A stretch of 46,586 bases of DNA from an uncultured Lachnospiraceae bacterium (GTDB taxonomy: Bacteria; Bacillota; Clostridia; Lachnospirales; Lachnospiraceae). Position 1 is the stretch's first letter. Every line of letters begins with the position of its first letter. The stretch lies in contig CACYJP010000020.1 in assembly GCA_902774725.1 (NCBI GenBank), positions 1 to 46,586 of the forward strand, read 5' to 3'. Below, in pieces: positions 16,401-25,453 of this stretch. The notes beneath the pieces are model-generated. The model was not told the DNA's origin and searched no databases. It worked only from the letters and a program-made list of their open reading frames with translations. The position numbers were made by a program, and so were the translations under genes.

Positions 16401-18415
16401 TTTATCATAATAAGAAAGCTCTGTACATAGTATTACTATTCATATTTATGGTAAGTGATACATATCATTCATTTATTTTATGCGAATTTCTTGCACTTTA
16501 CTTCTTTACATCACATTTTAATTCATTTAAAGATTTCGTAATAAAGGGGTTAAGATTCGCAATTAGTTCAATTGCAGCAGCAGGACTTGCAGCGTTCTCT
16601 CTATATTCATATTTTGTATTTACACAAAACTCATCGTATGTTGTACAGAATGATATATATCTTTCTATTACTAAGAGCTTCAAGAATTTCCTGACCTTCC
16701 TTTCTGACTACAGAGTCGGAAATGTATTTAGCTCAGTTAGTCATGAAAGCAGTAATGCAGCAATATATGCTGGAATAATACTACTATTTGCCATCCCATT
16801 ATATATTATGTGCAAAAAAGTATCTTTATGGGAAAAGGTTTCTGTAACAGCATTAATTATTGTTTTATATATATCATTTAATAATGAACTACTAAACTAT
16901 ATATTCCACGGATTCCACGTTCAAACCCTGGTTCCTAATAGATATGCAATATTCTTTGTATTCCTTATGATAAATATATTCACTTCAATAATGCAACACG
17001 CTAAGGAATACACATCCTCACAGATACAGCTTACTATGATAGCTATATCATTTATTTTCATACTTCTATACATCGCTAATAAAGACATATCCACTATTTC
17101 TTTAGTGCTATCACTTGGCTTTATACTAGTATATATAGTTCTTCTGGTGACAAGTGTTGTTCGAAAAGCATCAAATGAAAGACTTTTCAAAAACATGATG
17201 ATTATAACCACATTTGAAATAATCACCAACTTTATAATTGTATTTCCTAACCAAATAAACGGAGAATTCGATACAATACAAAAAGCAGAAATAATCAATC
17301 ATATCTCTGACGCTGTACCGGAAACCAAAAACTTCTATACTATAACTGAGTATTTGGGCGATCATCCTGAATACAGAAATATAGGTCTTATGTCAGATAT
17401 ACAGACTATGTCTTACTTTACATCGTCTTATACTTCGGATATGAACTATAGAACAATCTTCTACAACGTAGCTTCAGGAAGTAACATTATGGACTATAAT
17501 AGTGGAAATCCACTTGCAGATATGATGTTCGATGTCAGATATCATATAGAAGATTCTCTCGACGAATCATCATATTCCCCTTATAACAAGGTATTTAGCT
17601 ATAATAATTATAATCTATATGAAAACCCTAATTATTTATCTCTTGGAGTTGTTATTCCTGAAAATGACGAAATAAGCAAGATTAATATCACCAAAATAAA
17701 TGGAGATGAAGCATTTGAATATCAAAATAAGATAGTAAATGCACTTGGCGGAAATGATATTTATGAAAGAATCGAATGTAAACCATTCAAAGAAGGCGAT
17801 GAAATGGCCCCTGATACATCAGTATTCTACATCGGTGAATCATATGAGTATCAGGAAATAAACACGACCAAAAATGAGTATGTTCCTATATATATTAAAT
17901 TAAGTGATAAAATCGAAGGTAATATATATGCATCAGTTAATGGAACTATCTACTGTATCGGAAAAGTTGACAAGGACAATCATGATCTGACATTGGATTA
18001 CAACACAGAACAGGTGATGAAAAAAGACTTCTCTCCATCAATAGCGTTATATAAAGAAGAAAATCTTAAAGAACTGCATAATAAGTTATCTGAAAACCTA
18101 ATGACAGATATAACTGAAGACGGAAGAACAATAAATGGAAAAGTTGATTCCGCTATTTCCGGAACACTATACCTATCTCTTCCATACTACGAATCATGGC
18201 AGATATTTATAGATGATGAACCCGTAACAAAGTCGAAATTTATGGGCGGTATCGGAGTTCCAATAAAAGCTGGAAACCACAGTATTAGAATGGAATATCA
18301 TCCAGAAGGTGCTTTAATTGGAATAATCATATCTATTACAACACTTATTATGATAATCGGATATTCAATAATAATAAGCACCAGAAAAAAAATCAAAAAA
18401 AGAAAAACAAGATAA
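13424..18415 (+). CDS. double-length YfhO-family membrane protein (two YfhO units in tandem)
   Basis: 1663 residues from a GTG preceded by TTGGAGGAAC. The chain has two similar halves. Residues 1 to about 800 start with a membrane helix, a loop with 'LIANGSDDYVSYY', many helices, a soluble region and a final helix (YLIAGLLLTCCGLILLILF) followed by a basic KRKQ stretch. Residues from about 815 repeat the plan: helix, loop with 'ITGDGLSQSY', 'HGFHVQTLVPNRYA', soluble region, 'GTLYLSLPYYESWQIFIDD' and a closing helix with a lysine-rich end. A usual YfhO protein is about 800-900 residues, so this looks like a fusion of two. The second half resembles the separate YfhO protein at 1-2198. Likely a polyprenyl-phosphate-dependent glycosyltransferase. 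It is transcribed alone and ends at a strong terminator. Confidence 0.87.
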   Translation: MKFIKNKNHVKVYILAFTIPFIVALIGLIVGHFAPFGHKLTLIANGSDDYVSYYYNFYDSVKSGKGLIFNNSTGLGFDMTGLFTSKISDPLNLLILLFSKQAIPTVLNLLYLVKVSFAGLAMSIFLLNRPCKLDNDVNTSGKEEKSKDEKKKDIVLGFKDEPKSLLGRFLWGTNWFAVGVSVAYALSITMLTIGMNISFTSAIAILPLVILGIDRIMIGKKPTMFIACFTLSIFFNLHISMMTGLFVLLYFLTRDFESSMDFVVKLRTFVLSGFISVLGGGIIILNTIGSGFFTEDISLTFPIFDYINPLNLVNQLMTKNTLTVYSLYYNYLDIFFGIGFLFFIVLFLFLPNKKTNSKIKNILLFLFIFLGSSTSTFRHLFNGLYISAGTSVHYGYIIVFLGLLISYEVMSNVSLLKPKRVCIAGFITCAIIISAMLFSTSYDNFSSYIISLEFIFGYFILTLVYSSKSFTKSLYKLLIFALLLFEIIPNYTSNVKTLGTYYVSQDLFRNKNYQAFEASRIIHRDNPDARILFYNIGTTQDNPFTFSVSGYDYIISSKMMADSSLEEFGFYSPNQTNNGVFIYKNKYSLANALYNTSVKDFIYDERTPFASANILTETYLNEGNVFDIGESEVGYMESVDGSTLSFQITPYILGDLYFKAFTVTPLGVVESYDPIGTAQRSQKIVYPNQYTDYELGAFNEDILAKVYENHVITQTNFYNNPTPIQADTDGYLTLGIAKIPTLNYYVNDKKVEPLTLTNNIAMVPVMAGLNNVEVKYNPTYLIAGLLLTCCGLILLILFAKRKQTSKEGKLIKKIANHIEENYVYYIVFATITFLFILCMMVTSSYPFGPNPAITGDGLSQSYTFNINQYTNAKDGKLFPFVIYDIGGFSDVYHTFLYNLINPWIFLKLKFLPECLYMIDFTMKYFLSLLLPAFSIIFYLTHKEKNRLAKSDKRLIPLALMYAIGSYAAVFFPYEGLKYTSFLPLIILGMERLIYHNKKALYIVLLFIFMVSDTYHSFILCEFLALYFFTSHFNSFKDFVIKGLRFAISSIAAAGLAAFSLYSYFVFTQNSSYVVQNDIYLSITKSFKNFLTFLSDYRVGNVFSSVSHESSNAAIYAGIILLFAIPLYIMCKKVSLWEKVSVTALIIVLYISFNNELLNYIFHGFHVQTLVPNRYAIFFVFLMINIFTSIMQHAKEYTSSQIQLTMIAISFIFILLYIANKDISTISLVLSLGFILVYIVLLVTSVVRKASNERLFKNMMIITTFEIITNFIIVFPNQINGEFDTIQKAEIINHISDAVPETKNFYTITEYLGDHPEYRNIGLMSDIQTMSYFTSSYTSDMNYRTIFYNVASGSNIMDYNSGNPLADMMFDVRYHIEDSLDESSYSPYNKVFSYNNYNLYENPNYLSLGVVIPENDEISKINITKINGDEAFEYQNKIVNALGGNDIYERIECKPFKEGDEMAPDTSVFYIGESYEYQEINTTKNEYVPIYIKLSDKIEGNIYASVNGTIYCIGKVDKDNHDLTLDYNTEQVMKKDFSPSIALYKEENLKELHNKLSENLMTDITEDGRTINGKVDSAISGTLYLSLPYYESWQIFIDDEPVTKSKFMGGIGVPIKAGNHSIRMEYHPEGALIGIIISITTLIMIIGYSIIISTRKKIKKRKTR

Positions 18416-18448
18416 TACCATTGAACTATAATAAAATCTTAAATTACA

Positions 18449-18506
18449 AAAAGGGACGAAGCATTAAGGTTAAATCATTTAACCTCAAAACTTCGTCCTT
18501 TTTTAT
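18449..18506. terminator. bidirectional terminator between the YfhO gene and efp
   Basis: GGGACGAAG (18453-18461) pairs with CTTCGTCC (18491-18498). An inner stem AGGTTAAA/TTTAACCT sits around a short loop. An A-run precedes the hairpin and a T-run follows it, so it can terminate both converging genes. Confidence 0.85.
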
Positions 18507-18549
18507 TATATCACTTTAGTTATCAGATATTTATTAAATCATATCAGAA

Positions 18550-19107
18550 CTAAGCTCTAGAAACGTACTCTCCTGTACGAGTATCAATCTTAATAGAATC
18601 ACCCTGATTAACGAAAAGAGGAACCTGAAGAGTTGCTCCTGTTTCAACTGTACAAGGCTTTGTAGCGTTAGTAGCGGTGTTTCCAGCTACACCCGGCTCA
18701 CACTCTGTAACCTCAAGTACAACGTTAATAGGAGGCTCAATAGTGAATACCTCACCATTATGAGAATGAAGCTTACATGTCTCATTTTCCTTAACAAACT
18801 TCATATCATCACCGATTATCTTCTCGCTGACAGGAAGCATATCATATGTCTCAGGATCCATGAAATAATAAAGCTCTCCATCCTTATATGAATAAGTCAT
18901 ATCTCTCTTCTCAATATGAGCTGTTTCAAACTTCTCTGTAGGTCTGAATGTACGTTCAACCACTCCACCATTCTTTATGTTCTTAAGCTTTGCTCTAACG
19001 AACGCAGCACCCTTTCCTGGCTTAACATGCATAAACTCAATTATCTGACATACGTTACCTTCAATCTCTACGGTAACACCATTTCTAAAATCACCAGCTG
19101 ATATCAT
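18550..19107 (-). CDS. efp: translation elongation factor P
   Basis: 185 residues, the standard EF-P length, with KOW-like N-domain, central OB and C-terminal OB domains. The start is [17 protein letters not shown]. The loop '[10 protein letters not shown]' carries Lys32, the position modified in many bacteria, and the C-terminal signature '[17 protein letters not shown]' is complete. EF-P relieves ribosomes stalled at polyproline. An AAGGAGGA ribosome site precedes the ATG, and the gene has its own promoter and lies between two terminators, so it is monocistronic. No EF-P modification gene is adjacent. Confidence 0.97.
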   Translation of the reverse strand: MISAGDFRNGVTVEIEGNVCQIIEFMHVKPGKGAAFVRAKLKNIKNGGVVERTFRPTEKFETAHIEKRDMTYSYKDGELYYFMDPETYDMLPVSEKIIGDDMKFVKENETCKLHSHNGEVFTIEPPINVVLEVTECEPGVAGNTATNATKPCTVETGATLQVPLFVNQGDSIKIDTRTGEYVSRA

Positions 19108-19139
19108 TAAATATATCCTCCTTAAAATAATCTTTGTCT

Positions 19140-19168
19140 ATTGTAATATATCATTGATTTTTTATCAA
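19140..19168 (-). promoter_or_regulatory. sigma-A-type promoter of efp
   Basis: The minus strand reads TTGATA (19168-19163), a 17-base spacer, then TACAAT (19145-19140). Each box matches five of six consensus bases at the ideal spacing, about 35 bases before the efp start. Confidence 0.7.
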
Positions 19169-19199
19169 CTTTTTTTTCACTTACAGAGTTTTAAATATA

Positions 19200-19240
19200 T
19201 ACAAAAAGAAACATCCGGATGGGAAATCCCACCCGGATGT
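19200..19240 (-). terminator. terminator of the type IV pilus operon
   Basis: On the minus strand ACATCCGGGTGGGA pairs with TCCCATCCGGATGT as a 14-bp stem with one G-U pair and a two-base loop, followed by TTTCTTTTTG. It lies 23 bases after the stop of the 2028-residue gene. It is GC-rich against an AT-rich background. Confidence 0.9.
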
Positions 19241-19262
19241 AATAACTTTATTTAGCTTACTA

Positions 19263-22200
19263 TTAGTTCAGCTCGAGAAGCTCTGGCTTATAAACAACCT
19301 TAATTGTCTTAGTTGCAGGAGACATACTCTTATTATCGTATACAGATACAACTATGTATGCTGTCTTAGACTTATCGAAGTAGCTCTCCTTAAGAGCCAG
19401 ATTTGGTACGTTAGCAGTATCAAGTTCAAGTCCAGGATCTGGAGTATCAAGATAAATACCCATCCTGTTAAGTGGATCATCTGCATAACGTCCTGTAGTA
19501 ATTCTAGTAAGAATTTCTGAATCAACTTTATTAGATCTACCAGACTGGAATATAAGTACATCTTCATCACTCTGGTATGTCTCTCTATTAGATCCTTCTC
19601 TATTGATATCAAAGTATATCTGAACTTCCTTGAACTGAGTTCCAGAAGCCATCTTAGGTAAGAATGAGAAGTCAACCTGATCAGAAATATCTTCTATCTC
19701 ATACTTATACTGAGCATCACTATCAGCATTAATCTGAACATAATCATTTGACAGACGTGTTGGATTTCCATCCTTATCACGACTCATATCAGCATCCACA
19801 TCATAGAGAATCAGATCTGGACCAGCAGTACTCTTACGAGCTGAGTTAACGATGATGTTAATAAAGAGTCTTCTCTCATCATTATTATCTCTACCAATAC
19901 CGGTAATTGCTGAGTGACCAGCACCAGTATATGTAATAGCACCATACTGATAAAGGAAGTAATTATCCTGTCCATTTCTCGGATCAGATGCAAACATTGA
20001 TGAACCAGTACCTTGAGTACCACCTGCTATTGAATAATAAACAGTCATATTAGGATCTTCAATATCAAGTGCATAGCTCTGAGCAGTTGTATTTGATATC
20101 TTCATTTCAGAACCAATTGTGAAAGGATACATTGTAATTATACCCTTATTGTTCTGAGAAGTCTTATCAGTAACACAACGTACACCTGAATGCATACCAT
20201 CTCTCATATCATGATCACAGTGAAGATAAAACTCTGGATCTTCAAGGTTCTTATCAAGAACAGTATACTTAACCGGCCATACTAAGTTTCCACCACTATC
20301 CTTCTGATTTCTAAGCGCAGCTCTTGTAGTAAGTGTTGAAACATTAGGTGTATTACCTGCAAGAGGATCCATACTATAGAAGTATTCACTACTCTTATAC
20401 CCCGTCTTAACTCTTACTGAAGGTTTTGCACCTGATTTAGCAGCCATATTTGAGAATGTGTATTCTGCTTCACCACTTGTTGTAGTTCCGGAAACATCAT
20501 CACCATTTGTACTATTCTTTACGGCAAATGCTGCTCCACTAATACCAGCTCCGGATTCTTCATCTGTAACCTTGATAGTTAATTTCTGATTAATTTCAGT
20601 ATTTGTATCAAATCCAGCACCATATCTTGAAACAACTTTAGGATCAGAAACAATGTATGGAGTATTAGATACATTAAATGTCTCATCGCCCATCATATAA
20701 AGTGGCATTGTTACTTCAGAACCATTAACACTGAGTGTAACTCTATGTAATGAACTACCATCATAAGTAAACCAATCCTTATCAACCTCTGGTTTCCAAT
20801 AAGGATTATTATGCCATACATTTGCTTCATCTGCAGTATCAAAACAAAGAATAGGTGTTAACTCTATCTCATGAGCATCATTTCCACCAGTCTCTGTAAC
20901 TTTAATGCTAGTAGACTTAAGATTGCCGCTATGATCCATTACAATGAACAGCTTTGCCTTTGCAGTATTCTTAGGAAGCACATAACCAGGTGTAGTTTTA
21001 GTACTACCATCCTTATAGTGACCAATTGCTGCAACAGTTAAATCCGAAGGTTTACCCTTCTTTGCTGTCATCTCAAGTTCAGTAACATCAGCATCTACAA
21101 TTATATTCTTAGTTGTACCACAAAGAGTAATTGAAAGGTTACTCTTAACCTGTTCAAATGCACTGTAGTAATACTCATGATGTCTAGCATCCTGTCCAAA
21201 TGCAGCAGCAAGATACTTTGTCATTTCTGTCGTACCACCAAAAGCATTAAGTGTATCGTGGAACAGAATCAGATTTCCACCATCATCGATATAATCAAGA
21301 AGTGCATTACATCCTGCTCTGTTTATATCATCATTATTAAAGTCATCTGCAGCACCAAGAACAACACAACTAAATGAATCTTTAAGATTGATATAATTGT
21401 CCTTAGTTCCATCTACAGCATTACCTGTAGGAGAATCATTAACTGAAGCAAGAAGTCCATACTTCACGTACTGATTCTTGAAATAAAGCTCAAGAACCTT
21501 TGCATTTCTCCAAACCTGATAAAGCTTAGAATATCCACCATACCAACTGTTAACAGGATCTCCATTTATTTCAGGAACGAGACTGTAGATATCATAGTAA
21601 TTTCTTTCAGTATAATCTATATCTTTTCTTGTCTCATAATCAATTTCTTTTTGAGCCTCAGCCTCAGTACACTTATGCTTACTAGATATAATGTTAGCAC
21701 TTGTTTGTCCATTATATTTAGCAAGTAAGTAATCCTCTATTGACTTACCAATAGTCTTAAAATTCTGAAGATCAGTTTCATCATATAATCCAAGACCAGG
21801 GAAGGTTGTATCTGTTGGAGAATTCTTGAGGAATGCAACCAACTTAGCCCAATCCGCAGCTTGAATATAGTTATGAGTCTTACCCTTTGAGTCTGTATAA
21901 GTGTCCTTATCATCGTGACCATTAATAAGCTGTCTCATAACCTTGTAGTATGTCTCATACTCTGCTTTACGCTCAAGGAATTCTTTTTTAAGCTTTTCCT
22001 TATCAGCGTCAGACTTACCATTATAAATACTATTTACTAATGACACTAAAGACTCATATTCATCAGTTGTTAATATAGTTGTATTAACGATATAGTCATC
22101 CTTAATTTCTTCAAACCAGTTAGTAGAAAGATCATCAACACCGGTAAGTGAGTCAATTGTAAGGTTTTCATCATATTTTACTATACCGAACTTATGTTCA

Positions 22201-25200
22201 TGCACACCAAGATTATTATTCTGCACCTGATATGTTGTATATTTATTAATTGCATCAACAGGAACACCACTAACATCAGTTGTATTTGAATCAAATACGT
22301 TATAAGGATCTGCTGCTATCTTAGCTGTCAGATTGGAATAACCCTGCTTACTATAATCTACTCCACCAATAGTTCCGGTTGTAGTTTCAGTAAAGGCGTT
22401 ACTTCCATGATCTTTCAAACCAGATGAAAGACTTGAAAGAACGTGGTGTGTATACTTACCTTCCGTAGTATTACGATTACCATGCAGAATTCCTCTGGTA
22501 TTCTGACACTCTGTACAGAACATAAGTGTAGCTTTGTTATTTTCTTTATCCTCCATAGGAGGTATGATTTCGAGAAGATCTACTACCATCTTCTCCTGAT
22601 CAATTCTCTTTACTTTACATACACCGGTAGTAGATGCGGAACATCCGGTTGCCGGATCTTCGGCAATCAGCTTCCAATAAACAACACCGAAATAATCAGC
22701 AGGAAGATTATATGTACCACTACCACCAACAAAGTCTTTATGTGGGTCATCTTCATTAAATCTGCCGTTAGCGTCATCATCTACTATAAGTGTTGCTTTA
22801 GCATTCGACTGACCATTAACTTTATACTTAAATTCGAGATTTGTAGAATTAAGCCATGTAGCTTTGTTTCCTTCTACATATCGCATAGGCATAGCTGTTA
22901 CAGCAAGACGTGGTCTCTGATGTTCTTGTATCAGTTTTCCAAACTGAGTTTCACATACTACACCATCTTCTAGATTCGCTGCAAGGAATACATCTGCATC
23001 CTCTCCTACGCCTCTTCTGGTTTTACGAACTCCAAGGATATCTTCCTTCTCACCCGTATAACCTGTGCTGGCGTCCTGCGCAAATACGGTTACATAACCA
23101 CTATATGTTTTGCCATAAGTGCCACCCATATTTGCAAGCTTGATTGTATAATCATTATCAAAGTTCCAAAGTGCATTATTATCTGCATATGTCTTTCCAG
23201 AAGCAAAATTAAGGAAATCATACATATTCGACTCTGGATCTATATCTGTACCTGCGTTATAAGACTTAGTTACAGCCTTATCAAAGATTACAGGCATTCC
23301 CTTTGATACATACTCTTTAAGCTCTTTAAGCTTATCATCTGTGATATCATTTCCGGTCAATACACCAACTGTATCAGCTGTATTACCAGTTACACCAGTA
23401 GGATAAGAATATGTATCTCCATTATGACGATACATTCTATAGAAATTCATACCATTCTTCTTAGAATGCAGATATGAATCTGAAGTAACTGCAGATGTAT
23501 CTCCACCGAAATAAATCATATCGTAGTTATCAAGAAGAGTTCCTTTGCTTGCAGCAAACTCAGCTGAAGACATATGTACAACTCTAACCTCATCATATGA
23601 TACACCAAGTGCATGTGCGATCTTCGCTTTTGATAAAGTCCAATTGTAATAATCAGTTATGTTTTCAGCATTCGCCTGAGTAAGAGTACCTTCGAAATCT
23701 CCACTCTCTAACATATCTGTAAGTGAAGTATTTCCATTATAGGAAATCTCATCAGATGTTGCGTCAAGAACACCATTGGTTCTTATATAATAGAATCCAC
23801 CATCACCATACGAAGTAGTACTAGCACCAAAGTTCCAATCATGACGCTTACTGTTTTCAGCAAAAGAAAGTGTTTTTCCTTTATACTCTGACTGAGGATC
23901 CTGCATATTCTTTACTGCAGTTCCTCCTGACTTAGAACCATCTGCAAATATACTTGCAAGTTGTGTATTGATTGGATAACATGGCTCTATCTCGAGCGCA
24001 GTATAAACATTTGATGATTCATCTGAATCATTACCATTTATAGCTCTAAAGTTACCTGAATTAATTATGTCTGCTATATCTTTTACGCCACGACCTGTTG
24101 TAGCTTTAGCATAAGAAGACATCTTCATTCTTGTACATATAAGAACTGAATCCATCTTAGCAGTGTCTGTAGCAGTGGCAACCTTATCATATACAAACTT
24201 ATAGTTATTAGCTGTATTTTCTGATGTACCGCCACCACCGGCAGCATTTACAAGACTTCCGCTATAAAGAACATGAACATTTCCGTACATAGCAGAAACA
24301 AGTGCTGCTCTGGATGCATCATATCCATTAAAGCTTATTGACTTTGTTCCACTCTCAACTACTATGAAATCATACTTTCCAAGATCATACTTTGTAGAAT
24401 CACCAAGGTCTGTTAGATTTGAAGTATTAGATATATCTATTGACTCAAACTTAACAGCTGTAGGTGTACCATAACGACCTATATATGCTTTTTCAAGAAC
24501 AGCACCACTATTAAGTACATATGTCTTAGTAGTATCAAACGAAGGATCAAGTGAATCAGTAGGATTTACAAGTTCAGAAGACATATCAAGGTTTTCCTGC
24601 ATCTTTGATGTAAGAGCATTATCAGCCGCACCATTCTGAATTGTAAGTACTCTAGCTACATATGTGCTGTCATTTAACTTCTTCCAGGTATTAGCCTTAG
24701 CAGTCATACCATTAATAGGAAGGAAGATTGCCGACATATCTGTAAGTTCGAAGAACTGTCCAGCAGACTGACTATCAGGCCACTTATATGTACTATAAGA
24801 GGTTCCATAACCTGCAAAGTCGTCTGTAGCAATAGTTTCCATTGTTTTTGAAGTATTCGCAATATACCTCTGTGTAAGGTTATGACTATCAATTATAAGA
24901 GGTTTATGCTGACCTGTAGCATAAGCTGAAAGTGCAAGCTTTATTGCCTCTGTGATATCATTACCCTTCTTGAAAACAGCCCCACCATTTCCACTTGGAT
25001 CATTGCTTAAATAACAAAGGTCTGCCTTTTGAATAGCATTCACAATTTCTTCATCAGTTGCAGCAGAGGTAGTTCCATCAGCATTTACCTTCTTAAGATT
25101 ACCTTCTGTTGCATTGTAGTAGATATACTCGATAGCTGCCGTGTCAGGCATTACTCCTGTATATCCCTCACTCTTATTTCCATTAATTACATAATCACGG

Positions 25201-25349
25201 AATCCACCACTTGATACAAGAGTCTGAAGATCAGAAGGTGTATCTGAAGAACCAAGCTCAAGTATATGATATACCGGATCAGTTGAATCACTTGATATAG
25301 CATGCCGCATATACCGCTGTATCTGTCTCTTCGCCAGCATCATCCGCAA
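19263..25349 (-). CDS. giant (about 2050-residue) secreted pilus-operon protein; frame broken from its signal peptide
   Basis: The 2028-codon frame ends the pilus operon. Its first 18 residues (MRMMLAKRQIQRYMRH) look spurious, because the same DNA in another frame completes a signal peptide (see 25288-25437). True mature sequence begins near 'AISSDSTDPVYHILELG'. Visible parts: Rossmann/GATase1-like stretches near residues 320-365, 600-625 and 1320-1375 ('CVVLGAADDF', 'LDYIDDGGNLILFHDTLN'); an Ig-like segment near 820-905 with an EF-hand-like 'DDDANGRFNEDD' loop; and a CnaB/SpaA-like beta-sandwich near 1585-1665 ('VTDEESGAGISGAAFAV'). No LPXTG or membrane anchor was seen at the C-terminus (PELLELN). 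The N-terminal 'YHILEL' start recalls DUF5057-type proteins, recalled rather than searched. Its place after the minor pilins suggests a pilus-tip adhesin or a pilus-dependent surface protein. Confidence 0.75.
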   Translation of the reverse strand: MRMMLAKRQIQRYMRHAISSDSTDPVYHILELGSSDTPSDLQTLVSSGGFRDYVINGNKSEGYTGVMPDTAAIEYIYYNATEGNLKKVNADGTTSAATDEEIVNAIQKADLCYLSNDPSGNGGAVFKKGNDITEAIKLALSAYATGQHKPLIIDSHNLTQRYIANTSKTMETIATDDFAGYGTSYSTYKWPDSQSAGQFFELTDMSAIFLPINGMTAKANTWKKLNDSTYVARVLTIQNGAADNALTSKMQENLDMSSELVNPTDSLDPSFDTTKTYVLNSGAVLEKAYIGRYGTPTAVKFESIDISNTSNLTDLGDSTKYDLGKYDFIVVESGTKSISFNGYDASRAALVSAMYGNVHVLYSGSLVNAAGGGGTSENTANNYKFVYDKVATATDTAKMDSVLICTRMKMSSYAKATTGRGVKDIADIINSGNFRAINGNDSDESSNVYTALEIEPCYPINTQLASIFADGSKSGGTAVKNMQDPQSEYKGKTLSFAENSKRHDWNFGASTTSYGDGGFYYIRTNGVLDATSDEISYNGNTSLTDMLESGDFEGTLTQANAENITDYYNWTLSKAKIAHALGVSYDEVRVVHMSSAEFAASKGTLLDNYDMIYFGGDTSAVTSDSYLHSKKNGMNFYRMYRHNGDTYSYPTGVTGNTADTVGVLTGNDITDDKLKELKEYVSKGMPVIFDKAVTKSYNAGTDIDPESNMYDFLNFASGKTYADNNALWNFDNDYTIKLANMGGTYGKTYSGYVTVFAQDASTGYTGEKEDILGVRKTRRGVGEDADVFLAANLEDGVVCETQFGKLIQEHQRPRLAVTAMPMRYVEGNKATWLNSTNLEFKYKVNGQSNAKATLIVDDDANGRFNEDDPHKDFVGGSGTYNLPADYFGVVYWKLIAEDPATGCSASTTGVCKVKRIDQEKMVVDLLEIIPPMEDKENNKATLMFCTECQNTRGILHGNRNTTEGKYTHHVLSSLSSGLKDHGSNAFTETTTGTIGGVDYSKQGYSNLTAKIAADPYNVFDSNTTDVSGVPVDAINKYTTYQVQNNNLGVHEHKFGIVKYDENLTIDSLTGVDDLSTNWFEEIKDDYIVNTTILTTDEYESLVSLVNSIYNGKSDADKEKLKKEFLERKAEYETYYKVMRQLINGHDDKDTYTDSKGKTHNYIQAADWAKLVAFLKNSPTDTTFPGLGLYDETDLQNFKTIGKSIEDYLLAKYNGQTSANIISSKHKCTEAEAQKEIDYETRKDIDYTERNYYDIYSLVPEINGDPVNSWYGGYSKLYQVWRNAKVLELYFKNQYVKYGLLASVNDSPTGNAVDGTKDNYINLKDSFSCVVLGAADDFNNDDINRAGCNALLDYIDDGGNLILFHDTLNAFGGTTEMTKYLAAAFGQDARHHEYYYSAFEQVKSNLSITLCGTTKNIIVDADVTELEMTAKKGKPSDLTVAAIGHYKDGSTKTTPGYVLPKNTAKAKLFIVMDHSGNLKSTSIKVTETGGNDAHEIELTPILCFDTADEANVWHNNPYWKPEVDKDWFTYDGSSLHRVTLSVNGSEVTMPLYMMGDETFNVSNTPYIVSDPKVVSRYGAGFDTNTEINQKLTIKVTDEESGAGISGAAFAVKNSTNGDDVSGTTTSGEAEYTFSNMAAKSGAKPSVRVKTGYKSSEYFYSMDPLAGNTPNVSTLTTRAALRNQKDSGGNLVWPVKYTVLDKNLEDPEFYLHCDHDMRDGMHSGVRCVTDKTSQNNKGIITMYPFTIGSEMKISNTTAQSYALDIEDPNMTVYYSIAGGTQGTGSSMFASDPRNGQDNYFLYQYGAITYTGAGHSAITGIGRDNNDERRLFINIIVNSARKSTAGPDLILYDVDADMSRDKDGNPTRLSNDYVQINADSDAQYKYEIEDISDQVDFSFLPKMASGTQFKEVQIYFDINREGSNRETYQSDEDVLIFQSGRSNKVDSEILTRITTGRYADDPLNRMGIYLDTPDPGLELDTANVPNLALKESYFDKSKTAYIVVSVYDNKSMSPATKTIKVVYKPELLELN

Positions 25350-25437
25350 GAGAAAATGTTAATGCCGCAAAAGCAGTTGCGGATAAAACAAGCATTGCAA
25401 TGATACCTATTAATAATTTTTTACTAATTCTTCTCAT
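25288..25437 (-). CDS. signal-peptide ORF severed from the giant protein by a +1 frameshift
   Basis: An ATG at 25437, 17 bases after the preceding gene and with an AGGAAAGGA ribosome site, opens a 49-codon frame. It encodes a textbook signal peptide: basic MRRISKK, hydrophobic LLIGIIAMLVLSATAFA, then ADDAGEETDTAVYAA. The frame ends at TGA (25290-25288). Removing one base near 25305-25309 ('GCGGCAtGCTATATC') joins it to the 2028-codon frame as ...AVYAA-AISSDSTDP. The proper gene is thus 19263-25437. I cannot tell a real mutation from a sequencing error. Confidence 0.75.
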   Translation of the reverse strand: MRRISKKLLIGIIAMLVLSATAFAALTFSLADDAGEETDTAVYAACYIK

Positions 25438-25453
25438 TTTGCATTATCCTTTC

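Noticed and set aside
22443..22973. 176-codon open frame on the plus strand inside the giant gene
   Set aside because: A shadow of the opposite-strand gene with no ribosome site and an implausible protein. The same holds for the other antisense frames.
19263..25349. LPXTG-anchored surface protein
   Set aside because: No sorting motif, hydrophobic span or basic tail at the C-terminus, which ends PELLELN.
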